Shown here piece after piece: positions 13,311 to 26,099 of a DNA stretch of 64,000 nucleotides. The DNA is taken from NCBI RefSeq assembly GCF_921293095.1, contig NC_060248.1:78065243-78129242 (forward strand). The letters are read 5' to 3'. Every line of letters begins with the position of its first letter. The first letter of the stretch is position 1. The notes under the pieces were generated by a model, which worked only from the letters and a program-made list of their open reading frames with translations, did no database searches and was not told the DNA's origin. The translations under genes were made by a program, and so were the position numbers. The DNA is from Ischnura elegans. Its lineage: Eukaryota; Arthropoda; Insecta; Odonata; Coenagrionidae.

Positions 13311-15324
13311 TGCCGCACTCAAGGTGTTAATAAAATATCCCTCATAAGGACGTAAAAATCACCATTTTGAACCATTTATCTTAATTTTTTTCCGGCGGAA
13401 GGTTTGTTTATTTTCGCGTCCTCCGCACCTCCCGCTTACCCTGGCGGGTATGCAATACCTCCTAAGTATTAGTTGCGCCTAAAACCCCCCCTAGACTCAA
13501 TTCCTGGCTGCGCCCCTGTGTTTCGGGGCGAGAGATAGGAAGTCGGCGGGGGATGACTCCGATCAAGCGTTACGCACCCACTTTCGGCTGTGCCGCTTGT
13601 CGTCGGAGGGTTTGAGGGGCGGAGGAGGTGAGATATGGAGCCGAGAGCCTCCTCAGGCGCTCGCTCGCTTCCCTGAAATAACTTTCACCGCCGCCTTGAG
13701 GAGGAGAGGTTTGGAAAGTGAGAGTGAATATTCCGCCGCGCTTGAGAGTGGATGGGTCCGCTTCGAGGGGAACTGAAGATGAGAGTTGAAGGACAGGAAG
13801 TTTGGATTCATAATGGGATGTTTGGTCGGCGATTTGGGTTGAAGATCGCCGAGGTCCTTTGCGCTTTTTAGGGAAGGAGGAATAAGAAGGGGAGTGTTAG
13901 ATGTTTGTCGTGTAGGCGTCATGAGAAAGATTAGTGTCGTCAATACAATTGACGTGATATCAATGGAATCGGACTTTCCGACTATGTAGGGAATTCCCAA
14001 ATGAAATAGAACCGGTAGCAATGGTTTACCGTAAAAAACACTTAATAAATTCATTAAGTGTAATTTGACTTATTATGGCCTAGATCGACAAGAAAAGTAT
14101 TTCACCAATCACAGCTTTGATGACGTATCAATCGTAGAGTCTATGACAAAAGACTTTTCACAGTTTCGGCCACTGTTGATAGACATTGTTATCACCATTA
14201 CTACTGGTTTCTTTTGCGAGAAATTTGGGCTTATGTCAAACAACAATGAGAAGTTCACTTATGCCACTTAACATTGTTGCTAACGCGACTCTTTGTTTTT
14301 GGTGAATTTATAAGAGTAGGAGGCAGCTTGCTGTGGCGTAAATATCACCACATTGGAGTGTTCGGCACACCACATGGTGCCCCTGATAAATGCGGTCTAA
14401 GGTTGGAAAGGTGAATCGGGTGAGACGTTTGCTCCGTTTTGAGGGAAGCAGACCAGTGTCCCCTTATTGGAATTCCCACTATTCGCGCAATGTACTCGAT
14501 ACGAAGTTCTTTCCAAATGAGTCTCAACTAGTGAGGACCGCGGTGTGGATGTAAGAAGTCTTGAGATTCATATCTTGGCTGTCTGATTTTGGAAGCAGTA
14601 TTTAAATAATGGCCAAACCATTTCGTTCTTTAGATCGAATTGGAGAAAGATGAACTAGGATGGAAATGTATATATTTTTAAGGCGCGCGCCCTCTAAGAA
14701 ATTAAAATTTTTCTTGAAGAATATTATTTTTTCAAGCTCAATTTTCTACTTTTATAATATAGGATATATATTGAGTACACTTTGAAAGGTAATTCAACAT
14801 ACATGTGGTGAATGTTATACCTATGTCTTTCAGGCCTATTAATCTTCTATGCAAGTATTTCAAACCTCAGCTCAGGCGAAGAAACTACTGCTCACGTCCA
14901 GTGGCTGTAAGCCGTAATCGTCACGTCAACGTTGTGCGATGCGTTTTATTTTCCTTTCATTCCTGGCGTGTCTGTTTGGACGCTCACATACCTTCTGAGG
15001 AAAAAGGAGACGAGCAGGAGCAGCTCTTGTGTGTTGTTATGTCGGTTTTAGTTGGAATTACCTCATCGGGGCAATTTGCCTAGCCTCTTGACCCTGTTAA
15101 AAACTTTTTTTTTGTTTAGGTAAAGAAAGCATCTGGGAGAAAGGTCTCGAAAATATTTTTTAGGTAAAACACGGCTTCAGAAAATTGTGCTTCCCTCATC
15201 GTATCGTCTATGAGGACTAAAAACAGAGAGTTTGGGTTAGGACCTTGTGATTGTTGAGATTTTGGTGGACAACCGATTACGCGAACCGTTTTAGTTATCA
15301 AAGTTGATGCCCTCACGGTATATC

Positions 15325-15460
15325 GTCAACATGGGAGGTATCCAGGGCGTCAGGATCGTAGGCCGATTACTTAAACTTATCCCTGGTGGCGGGTTGAAAT
15401 TATCGCCTGCTAATCCTGGACGCAAGTTCAAATTCCGTCTGAGTGTGTTTTTTCTCCATT
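15325..15460 (+). repeat. tRNA-like SINE fragment
   Basis: GACGCAAGTTCAAATTCCGT near 15419 resembles a B box at the end of a tRNA-like stretch. No intact tRNA fold could be confirmed by eye. Confidence 0.35.
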
Positions 15461-18194
15461 CCGGGAAATTATTTTATGATCACCTTACTATTTGTTTTTA
15501 ATTTTATTATGAATGTGTGCCCGATTGTAGAATAGGCATAATTTTAGAACCAAATTGGAGAAATCATTGAAGCGCTGGACCAAACCACGTGGATTCGGGT
15601 ATTTTAGGAATAAAAGCCAAATTAATGTCTTTACTTAAAGCTTATCCTGCTCTACCCTCCGCTATTCAAACCAAGCCAAGGGTTGGAGTTACTATTGAGT
15701 GAAATTTGGAGGATTTGGCTAATGCTGAGAGTCAATGTTTTTTTCCATGAGCGACATGAGACTTCAACGATTTCTTTAACAGAAAATAGGCACAAATTCT
15801 TATCTGAGGCAGGAAAGCCTTCGAGGGTAGGAATGATATTCACGAAGTTACGTTTCACAGAAATTTCATTTTTTAATTACCCACGTTTCCACTATTTCAC
15901 AATCGTTGTTTTATACTTGATTATGATGTTCAACATCGAATCGATGGTCTTATAAATAAATTAATTGGAACTACCGATTTCTATCTATTCAATCACAATA
16001 TTTGTCAGTAAATACAAAGGTAATCATTAGAATAAGTTCGTCGTATCGCATGGATTTTAGCCGCGCCTGTCCAGAGTCTTCTCCCGGATTTTTGATCGTG
16101 ACCCTCCAGTCTGATTTAAGCTTGCTTTACAGCTACCTCGCTCTCTGGGAAACTCCACGAGGGACAATTTCATTTAGGCCTGTATTGGTGACGGTCAAAT
16201 TTGGTCCTTGGCTCATCGGTGTCGTTTCTGGTTCCTTCTTTAATGCTTTTGGAACTTGTAGTGTTTTATTTTGTCTGATAGTAATCAAAAGAGAAGAACG
16301 GGTATAAGAATCCTCTTGTCTGTGCTTGAGGGGACCTCTGTTGGATTAAGAGTGCCGTCTCATTTTACGCTGATCATCCCGTGGGTAAATATTTCGGCGG
16401 ATGAAGACATGACTCAAGTGCCCAAGCGTTTTGTCGACAGTAAAAGTGACCAGGCACTCAAATCTTGCTGTATTTTGCTCTTCCCGAGGATTCCTTGCCT
16501 TCATTCCACTGCTACATGCGTGCCATGTTGTTCGTTTACTAAAAATGTGCTTAATAAAAGTAACCATGTCACAAGAAGCGATTCTTTTTTGGCTAATTTA
16601 CTAATTATAGCTTCGTCAAAAATACGATTTTTCCTCATTTTATCTTTGTTTTCTTAAATCAGCCAATTGTTACCGTTTTAGAGGAGATAGTCTCGAGTAG
16701 CTCGCATCATTACGATTGTTACTTTCTTGTTTAGAATCTTACATTTATTTGCAGTAACTGATATCAGACTGAATTCTGACACCGGCATTTTTGCCGGCGA
16801 AGGAATGCTATTTTTTGTGTTAGAAGTCTTGCACAGATTACACAAGGCCATTTTAAGATTTAATAAAAGCATTTTAAACTCATAACTTATTGAAAATAAC
16901 CCTGATGCAATACTTTCTTGGTCACCTTTTAAGTATTTTCAAAAATGTTCGAAAATTGATTAAAATATGCTTGTAAGTGCCAGTTGTCCCGAAAAAAATA
17001 AATGCAGCATATCCAGCTCATTTGCAAAGTTAAAGAAGCAACTTAAACTGAGCCCTGTTACCTATTTTTGATAGGCTGTCATTTCTACTAGAAAAAGTAA
17101 GAACAATACCTCCGGAACCTGCATTTCCCGTTTCATGTTTCTTTTACTTGGTACGAGTATGATATTACATATTTTTTGAAGTTTGATTTGGAATCTATTT
17201 TGTACTTTTATTGTGTGGCTCGTCGTCTGTCTGGGGTTGAAGTTAGGTAAAGGAACAGTAAGAGAACGCACTCCCGCTCCATAGGTCGCATTAAAAAAAA
17301 TATCATGCCGAATTATTTTTTTTACAATGCATGTCATAATCTTAAGTTTGAAGCTACATACTCGAGCAACTCGAGCATAATAATCACCTGTACCTCAAAT
17401 GTACAAATTTTACCCTTTTACTTGAAACTACTGAGGTTTTTTCTAAAAAATAGGGATTACTGCTTTGACAATTATGTTGATTAACTGAAAAGTGAAACGG
17501 AACTTATTATCAAATAAACATTTTTTCAGCTTCGTGGTAGGGAACGCTTTACTGTAGGTTCTTTTTCGTCTCCGGCTAAATGTAAACGCATTTCGCAAAT
17601 CCTCCTCCTTTCTAACGTGCTATTTGCGTAGCTTGATTGCATGCCATTACGCTGGCCGAATGAGTAAACATCTTTCCGCAAACCTTCAGCTCACGGACAG
17701 CTTGACGACCCTAAATTTGTTCACGTGACTCGAGGCAAAAATAAACGCTTAAAGCAAACGAGCAGAAAGAATGCTGCAAATGAGTCATTTTTTTATTGAG
17801 TAACACTGCCCCCATGTCCTCATTAAATCATTTATAAAACAACTCCGTATACAATTATCGGATTTTCGGCGTAGCCACGAATTAATCATGGAGTTGAACG
17901 CCCGAAGGAAATCCGCAGAAGCGTGTATCGGTTTCAGACGTTCTGGTCATGTAATGAATGGAATTAAAGCGGCATAGTGGAAGGAGGAACGGCTCCATTG
18001 ATATTTCATCAATCATGTAAACTGTGGATGCGTTGCTAAGACAAAAAAATATTGGCCCCTTCATCGAAATATTTTTAAGAGGAGTTATTATTTTATAAGA
18101 GTTTTAGGAAAAGTCTAGACCACTAACACGCCTAACGCCTGCTTGACGTTTACTAGCATGTTATCCTTGAATTCGTGCGGCGCAATCCTAAGCA

Positions 18195-18240
18195 ACATGA
18201 GAAGCTCATTAATATTACTGTATTAATTGGCTTCTCATGT
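18195..18240. repeat. 20-bp hairpin with 6-nt loop
   Basis: ACATGAGAAGCTCATTAATA, loop TTACTG, then the near-exact reverse complement (18 of 20 positions pair). No surrounding gene. Confidence 0.75.
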
Positions 18241-20689
18241 GTGTGTATTAAAAGTGTGACCTTCTGCGCTCCTAATGTCTCCGCGGTGAACTTTACAAAG
18301 AGACATGTCTTCGACCAGGTCTAAGTTGTATTCTATGGTGGTTTTATAATTCAATCTATGAATATATTTAATCTGTAACGTAATAATGATACTTGATACA
18401 CCCTGTTTACGAATTGGACTTAATTTTTACATTTTCTTCAAATGGCAAGGTTTAGTCCTCATAATTTTCTAATTCGTCGTCATCATGCTACTAAGATTAT
18501 ATCGAAAACGGGATTTATTTCCTTAGAAATACGACTAATATTGAGCCTTCGCACCACAGTTACGCCGACTACTGTATGCTAACTACGGGTATAGTAGGAA
18601 TTTTACTAATCCTAACCGTCAATCCCATGTTTGGTGAAGAAAACTTTTGAATATAGGAGCTTAGCACGTCGAATTTCGCGTATAGCGGTTATTTCTAGGG
18701 ATGATAATCGCTTCACTATTCGTGCATAGCTAATGGAATGGCAGCGAATCTTTTAATGCGTGTACATTCTCCGAGGAAAAACCTATGCATCCAATGACAT
18801 TAAAATATTTTGAGAAAGAACTGCTGCAGAATTCCCCGTCAGCGTAGCGTAGTTTATATTTAAGTCCGAAATGAAATATATCTATTGAGTTACGTGTGTT
18901 TAATTTTATTCACCTTAGGCATGATATTTTGATCTCTTCTGATTTTTATGCTAGCATTAAATGATAAAAATAATAATTTTTCTGCAAAACATGCACTTAT
19001 AATTAGAGATTTTTTCATTTAGGCGTGAATCGCATATTACGATTTTCGGTGTTATTGACTCCTCAACTAATCCTTTGCACTTAACATAAACTACCCCCGT
19101 AGATGGCTTGTAGTGGAAGTATTTTTAGATTCGAGAGGGAAAAAATATTGCTCGTTACGTGTCGCGAAGAAAAAGATTGATTATCATGTAACCTCTGATC
19201 CAGCGCTGTACCCCCTGTTTTGGTCGCAGATGATCTGCGAGTGGTGGTGATTTTATTGTTATTGCTAACCTCTCATACGCCATCCTCGTATCTGAGAGAT
19301 GTTCTTGACGTAAAGGGGTCACAACTCAAAGCGTTGGCACTCATTGTTCCAGCGTTTTGTGAAATCCTGTAATAGGAGTCTAAGGTCTGATGGGAAGACT
19401 TTCGAAGACGTTAAATCGTCCCATAACCCATGGGTTCCTTTTCCTGCGATGTTAGGTCACTATGGGGCGTTAATATAATGGGCCGCATGAGACACCGCAC
19501 AGAACATAAAATCAGGATTTGCGATACAGATGGGTAGTCTCTGCGGTATTCCTCGTTCTAGGATTTTTTATTGTTTTGTACTTTGTGTTTATTGCATTTT
19601 GTATAAATGGCATGCGACGAGTTGTGAAATGTAATATTCGGAACTGGGTGATTTATTGTGCCATTATAATCAAAATTTGAATAATGAACCTTGTCACGGA
19701 CGAATAATCTTCATTGGGCGGTACCTTGTTGGAAGTCGGATACTGACGTATTACAGCCTCTCTATCGCTGTCGTTATTAAAGGGTTGGCTTAGTATGTGT
19801 GGTGATTGGTCAGCCTTTGAAATACCACATTTAGGCTTTATAAAATCAATTTGCTTAGGCTATATATTATTTATTCTGAAGTTAATGATTATAATAAAAT
19901 TTAAACGTTCAAAGGCTGTTCTCGAATTTGAATCCAGAATCCATCACTTCATGATCAAGAGGTTTACCTGACAGGTCTGCTGGAATACCATTTGAAGGGT
20001 AACAAGAGGGCCAAGAAGACATAATAAAACACAGGGAAGTAGGAGAATTAGTGGTGGAATTGGAGGTAGTGGATTCTTGAGAATTGGCATTAGTTGCTGA
20101 TGCCTATCCTGATTCATTTCAATAAATCCGCATCGATTAAAACCAGGTGTTCATCTAACCGTAAATGCTTCAGAATTATAATTCTCATATCTTGACGTCA
20201 AGGATAGCTAATTTGTCTCGATGCTGTTATTAAAATATCAGTTTATTGTCAATTTTATTTGGCACATACTTTGTATCACTTCTTGAAGTTGGAGAATGTA
20301 AATTATTTATCCCATTTTTTTACTTTGAGGATAAAAATTTTAAAATATTAAATAATTATGAAGTTTATCGAATTCCTGCTAATTATATAGAACTTATATT
20401 TTTAACACTTAACGTCCCATTCTTTGTTTTTTTTTTCGGCGTTTGCGGCAGTGACGAATCTGCACAAGCTTTTGGAATTTCCGGTAATTTTTGATGCGTG
20501 GGAATGATGCTGTCCCAATTTCATCGTACTCACACTTGTTTTAGAGGCACTCATAACCAAGTTAAAGTGTGAAATTTCGAAAGTATTTTTGTCAGAAGGT
20601 AAGAGATCCTTGTTCGAAGCGATGAGTGTTGATGATATTTACTGGGGCATGTAGGCACTGATCGATAAGTTTTTCCTGGTCGGATTATA

Positions 20690-21060
20690 AGGCCAACGCG
20701 GGTGGGAACAAGGTCCAGATGTTCCTCTGTCGGCGTCTCCGATCCGAATCGAAGACGTAAATCAATTAAATGCGGGGACGTGACCAGGTGCCTCGCTCTT
20801 CTGATCGCTGTGATCCTCCCTCCTGACGGTGGTGAAAGTGTTCTCCTTCGATCCCCTCCGGCTCCATGGCTCGCGCGCCGTCGCTGCAGTGGGAGGGAGG
20901 CTTCGCTCAAGTTCGCCGACCGCCCTGACATCCCAGGCGGAGGCCTACCCCCCCTCAACTCTGGGTCACCGGGTGAAGAGAAGGAGTGGGTGGGTGTGCG
21001 GGACAACTTACGTGCAGTCTCGATGCGGAGAACGGTATCCATTCCGGAGTGTGCTCAGGG
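20690..21060. other. GC-rich block of unknown nature
   Basis: Much more GC-rich than its surroundings, with open frames on both strands (163 codons minus, 121 and 132 codons plus), but no domain I recognise and no splice or start support. It adjoins the 165-bp tandem repeat, so it may be part of one repeat element. Confidence 0.35.
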
Positions 21061-21385
21061 AATCTGAGAAATTTTTAGCCTCCAAAGCGACTGAAAAATT
21101 CTTTATATTGGATCTGGGGTTTCCGCGGCGTCTCTCCATGTTGGCAAAGACTTTCGGGCGATCCTCCGCGTATTATTTTCTAAAGGGGACGACAGTTTCT
21201 CCAGTATTCTGGAGTGAGGGTAGGTAATCTGAGTAATTTTTAGTCTCTATAGCGACTGAAAAACGCTTTACATTGGATCTGAGGTTTCCGCGGCTTTTCT
21301 CCACATTGGTAACGGCTTTCGGGCGTCCCTGCGCGTAGTCTTGTATAAGGTGACGACAGCTTTTCCAGCCAACCTGCTGGCATAT
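21061..21385. repeat. Tandem duplication, 165-bp unit
   Basis: AATCTGAG...TTTTTAG...GCGACTGAAAAA...GGTTTCCGCGGC...TTTCGGGCG recurs at 21061 and 21226. The copies are diverged (roughly 80% by eye). Origin not recognised; frames read through it are not genes. Confidence 0.8.
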
Positions 21386-21564
21386 TTTGATCAGAAGATT
21401 GCTTAATATTTCATCAAAAGTGCGTGGATTTTTATTGAATGTTTCAAGAATCATTTAGTTAATTACGTGTGATGAATTACACTATTTATTTCAATTTTTG
21501 ATAGCAGTGAAATGTATATATTCAATGAAGCCACTCTTTCATTCAGTGGTACGACCCGGTTGTT

Positions 21565-21660
21565 GGTTTGTACAGGTGTGGGTAGAGCTCACTCTAGACT
21601 CAGCCACAGCCGTGTGAACATCTCAAATCCAGAGTAGGGGGCCAGTTCCTCATTAATTAT
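21565..21660 (-). repeat. SINE family A tail, inverted
   Basis: Plus-strand GGGTAGAGCTCACTC, CAGCCACAGCCGTGTGAA and AGAGTAGGGGGCC match the body of the family A repeats at 63690-63900, and inverted that at 1640-1735. Confidence 0.55.
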
Positions 21661-21969
21661 TTTTAGCCACACATTTTTCCCAAAATATTTTTCTTGTTCG
21701 TGAAAACCCAAGGCTTTGAAAGATTTTTATGAAATATTTCCCATCATTTTTATTCACGATTGTCCGTAGGAACTGTAATTTCGGATAAGTCCTTGATTGA
21801 ACATGGAAATAGGGTCACGGTGAGGATTTTGCTGAAGTTAATGCGATGAAAAGAACCCTATTAGTTTTCCTTGCTTTCGAACCTCATCATAAATTCAAGG
21901 ATTATTGTGATAGCGTTGGAATACAAAAAAATTTTTCTAGAGGAGTGAACATTACACTGAGCAGGAATC

Positions 21970-22020
21970 ATTCGCCTTGACCTGAACTCGAACCTACATC
22001 TCCCTTAATCGTTGTCGAGT
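21970..22020 (-). repeat. SINE family B head fragment
   Basis: Plus-strand CTCGAACCTACATCTCCC matches TTCGAACCTGCATCTCCC at 2421; inverted it carries a B-box-like sequence. Confidence 0.45.
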
Positions 22021-23759
22021 GATTTAGATTTTTGAGGCTCATCGTGAACATCTTCGTTCGATTCTAGTCAACGTTTCTTGAGTTTTCCTCTGTGTACACT
22101 ACCTCTCACTCTACCAGTGCAACTGTGGATCTCCCCGTTAAAAGTACACCTCTGGCTAGTCCAAGATTTTTTCCTAGAAAAAGCTATTTGGCGTATAAAG
22201 ACACAGCTTGAAAATCTTTCTCGATTCTTTCAACGGTAGAACGATGTGAAGGTGTTTTTTCCATCTTTAGATTCTGTTATTATCGGTGTTTACTTTATGA
22301 AAAATGAAATATTAAAAGCTTTAGGTTTATGAAAAAAGAGATCATAAATATATGATTGCCTTTAGGTATCTTTCCTGTTCATTAGTTTGAAAAGCGAATT
22401 TTTTTGCGTGCTATATCGTAAGTATATGCAATAAGGCAGGCAAACAATGTTCATACGTGAAACTTAAAATGTTATTACTTTTTCAGATGTAAGTACATGT
22501 TTGGGATGAGAGCCTGCTGGATATTATGTAGGTGCCTTACTAAATTCCTGCTAATTATTTTTGACTTCATCATTTCCATATCTCGAATTATAACCGTAGA
22601 TGGAATGAATGAGGAACCCATTAAGCCTTATGGCTTTCAACTTTCTCTTTTAAATGTTTCACGGCTATTATTTTTGAGTATACAAAAAATACTTTGATGC
22701 AATAAGAATAATGTGTAAATTCATGGTGCGCCGTCGTTATACTATAATCTTCCGAAAGATAATGCTTGGAGGAGGTTTTAACTCGTGAAGCAACTTGCGT
22801 TGGTGAAGATGGGTACTCTTTGGAGAAGAATGAAATTTATTTTTCTCCATTAGTACTTCTTGTCGACCACTTATCAGTTTTGAAATGATGTCGTATATCA
22901 ACACTTTATTCTTCACTATGATCGGCCGACTTGCAAAATAATATCCTTGGATTCTATCTAACTCCCTGTTGACTCTTCATTGGATTTACAGGTAAAAGAT
23001 TACAGCTCTTAAAAGGGATATCATCCGATTTATTTGTTGGAGAAATAGGTATTCTTTAGGACTGCGAGAAAAAGATTATGTTTATGTGGGATTCGTGTGA
23101 AATAACGTCAAGAAGGGGACAAAGAGGGTTTAAAAAGTGCCGGTGATTGAGGCTGGCTTCGTGATGCTCGCTGGAGAGAAATCTCCGTAGGGATGGCCTT
23201 CGTCATTTCCGCAATCTTCAACTGGTGCCATGGTGACGAACTGCACGCGACCTATTTATTAGATAGAGGTGATTATTGGCGATTAATATTTTACGATCCT
23301 AATTTTCCCCCGGAGCGTGGAGAGGAGTATCGTATGACGCGACGCTCGTCCTTTGGTGGTGAAAGACGTGGGAATAAATCGTTGAAATGCGATTATGTCT
23401 CTATATTCTGCTTCAGTAGCGCTCACGAATTAATCAAGGTCTCGCGAAAGCAGAACTATTACGCTGACTTGCTGGCCTCGATTCAATGGGCATTTCGCTG
23501 GTTAATTTTTTTTTTAACTTCTACTTTCGATTCTGACAGCATACACTAAGAATCGTAAAGCCCAAATTATTTGGCATTAAGGCCTTAATGACGTAAGAGG
23601 CCACTTATTTTCTCCAAGTGCGTAGTACTGAGTACTGGAGGCAAGGAAACTATGTGATTACATTTTTGTGGGAAATTGCACTCTTCGGATCAATAATATG
23701 GACCAATTGTTTTGGACAGTTGTACATATACCAATTATTTTATACATCCCTGAATTTGT
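22021..23759. other. No gene recognised
   Basis: AT-rich. A 118-codon frame at 23193-23549 has no domain I recognise and no coding context. Confidence 0.45.
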
Positions 23760-24059
23760 GAACTGATTTAAAAAAACAAAGGAAAGCTGCGCAATTCATC
23801 AGAAACTGCTGCGGGAGCACAGAAAGCGTTACACAGATGTTAAACGGATGACACTAGGAGCCGCCAGAGACTCGGAGGCTGCGCGCTATGCCCTAGATGG
23901 CTTGAGAATAGATATTTTTAAGAGTGACAGGGAGAAAATCATAGTAAAGCCGCACTATATTTCTAAGTCCGACAGAAATGATGAATTAAGGGAGATTTTT
24001 CCTCGAACGAATAAGTATTCGTTTTTGTCCAAAACCATAAAGGACTCAGAGAAATGCTA
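23760..24059 (+). pseudogene. LINE ORF2 C-terminal fragment
   Basis: KQRKAAQFIRN (near 23773) and TESVTQML, then after a frameshift LRIDIFKSDREKIIV, PHYISKSDRNDELREIF, RTNKYSFLSKTIKD and a stop. This is the region after the reverse transcriptase domain in many insect non-LTR retrotransposons (typically Q.RAARF...SVT.ML...R.RTD..K.SF.PRTI.DWN). Only this 3' piece is present. Confidence 0.8.
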
Positions 24060-25018
24060 GTCGTTTTTTCGTTTGATCCTTTGCTTTTTATATGCAAACG
24101 GCTGGTGTCCTAACACCCCCCGCCACACGCCTTTTTTAGGCAGCTTGCGGGGTAGCATGTATGCCTTCAATTGGAAAAGTGTTTCAAAAAAGACATGAAA
24201 AGTTTGAGATATGGTGCTGGCAGTCGGTGTTGAAGATCAAATAGTCGGATAGTGTGGAAACGAGGTATACTGAGGGATATCTGAAGAAAGGGAATTGTGG
24301 AGCATCACTCGCCAGATATATGCAATGGGATATAACGCAGTGATTTCATGAGTTGAATAGTGAAGGAAAAAAAATGAAGGAAATATCCCCTTAGGAAGGC
24401 CAAAAAATTAATACTTTCGGCAGATAAGGATGGAAATTTGGAAAAAGTACATCGGAAAACTGAAGGATTTTGGGATAAGGAGGAATGAAAGACAACCGTA
24501 TACTAATATTTTGATTCTGAAATTATTTGAATGAATGCCAATTCAGCTGCTAATACATGTTGTCGGTCACTGATATCAATGATGGGTCTTAGATCTTATT
24601 CGCGGTAGATGCACTTCCATTCATCAAGGCAATATATTGATCCCAACCTGGCACAAGACGGCAGGAATTTGTTCTAGACCATTAGTGTCACACTTTTACG
24701 CAGCTTGCATCGCCTCCGAGTTTGCATGGTATTTTGCGTGATGTGATGGATTCGCAAGATTTTCATGTCGCATGAATGTAATGAAACGCGGTTTAAGGAG
24801 CGTAGTCTGCTTATTTTAACCAATTTGCGTTTTTCCGGGGTCATTACAATTACGGGGCTTGCAATTAGTGAAACTTTACGGTTGGGAACCTCTGTTGGTA
24901 ATCGTTCCTCGATGTGTGCCTAGGAAAACATTTGTTTAGCAAAGCTAAGAATTCAAATGAAGCCGATTGGACTTCTGCGGAACTGTTTTCGACCCCAGTA
25001 CCCGGCATCTATATACAT

Positions 25019-25498
25019 TAGGGGCGGTCATCAAACAACTTTTTTCGAAAGTCAAAGTTCGACATATTACAAAATGTAGTCCGACGTACCAAATGAACGG
25101 AGAAAAAATTTTGTTCATGTAGGTTGACATCCTACGGTTGCACCAGGGCCAGTTGCGTTTATGTTAAGCTTAGGCAACCCGCAATACATTCCCTCTTTTT
25201 ACGCTATTTCGGCGATAAATGTCGTGATTTGAATGATTTTTTCAGCCGATTCTGCACCAGTCAAGTATGAAATAGTCGAGGTAAGCAACATAGGTCGAAT
25301 AATAACGTTTATTATACAATCACCGGTATTAAAATGCAAAGAAACATAAAAAACTTTGAAATTTTCTTAATTAATGGTATATATTTTAATTTGGTGTACT
25401 CGTATGGGCATGATCGCACTAATATGACCCTACCGTTTATATACAACAACATTTTTCCCCTCTCCCATCCTAGAGTAAGGATCTCCTCGTCTCCCTAC
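25019..25498 (+). repeat. Left terminal inverted repeat of the 3.4-kb element
   Basis: About 480 bp, matching the right arm in inverted orientation over its whole length. Matching translated frames beginning MQRNIKNFEIFLING at 25334 (+) and 28095 (-) are a by-product of the inverted repeat, not genes. Confidence 0.9.
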
Positions 25499-26099
25499 GC
25501 CTATAAACTAATGTCAACGCACTGCTCAGGCTACATCGTCTACGAAAATGACTCCGTGTTCCAAATTTTGCAGTTCTTCACCCACCATGAGAACAGGTGC
25601 CACTCTGGCTCTCAGGGAGACCCAGAACTCGCCACGTGGAGGGCGCTCCAACTCGAGCTTCTCCCATTACTACTCACCCTTCAAGTCTTCTGACGTACCA
25701 GTTAAGATGCAATCTTTTTTGTATCCAAAATTGGTGGAGATAAATGGTAATTAAACAGATTGGAAGGAAGTGAGTTGCTGAAGGCTATGTAAATACAAAT
25801 TAAAACAAAATAACATTTGCCGGTATCCTCTCCTTTTTCTCCATTTCCCCTCTATTCTCTTTTACTATATACATATCCCCTGTACGCTATTGATGAATTG
25901 TCTTGTACATGTGGATGGCCTTTCGCAAGGTTTTGTGAGGCAAGGATTTCGTGCCGAAGTGATTTTTTTTAATGGAGAAGCAACTAAAATAAACAATGTA
26001 TGTATTGACACGCTCTTCAGTTGAGAGTCATCTCTTTGGCGCTCCTCGACAGATGTTTGGGAGATATCTTCCCACATATGAAGATATTATGAAGTATTA

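Larger units (their letters stand above)
10042..13518. mobile_element. 3.5-kb hAT-type DNA element
   Basis: The ends are CAGTGGCGCAGCGAGGGG and, inverted, CAGGGGCGCAGCCAGG. TGTTTCGG is exactly repeated on both sides (10034-10041 and 13519-13526), giving the 8-bp target duplication and CAG ends typical of hAT. I find no recognisable hAT transposase inside, so it is non-autonomous or badly decayed. A minus-strand frame of 138 codons at 10337-10753 is uncertain. An 18-bp palindrome occurs three times in the subterminal regions. Confidence 0.85.
13527..20689. other. No gene recognised
   Basis: Contains a truncated match to the hAT palindrome (13950-13962), a tRNA-like fragment (15325-15460) and a hairpin (18195-18240). 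Open frames here (up to 133 codons minus at 13653-14054, 128 plus at 16271) have no recognisable domain. Confidence 0.45.

Noticed and set aside
13653..14054. 133-codon minus-strand frame and the 163-codon minus-strand frame at 20551-21042
   Set aside because: No recognisable domain, no splice or start context, and open frames on both strands in GC-rich DNA; insufficient to call a gene.
25334..25693. 119-codon plus-strand frame and its near twin at 27910-28095 on the minus strand
   Set aside because: They are the two arms of the long terminal inverted repeat; similarity comes from the repeat, not from coding selection.
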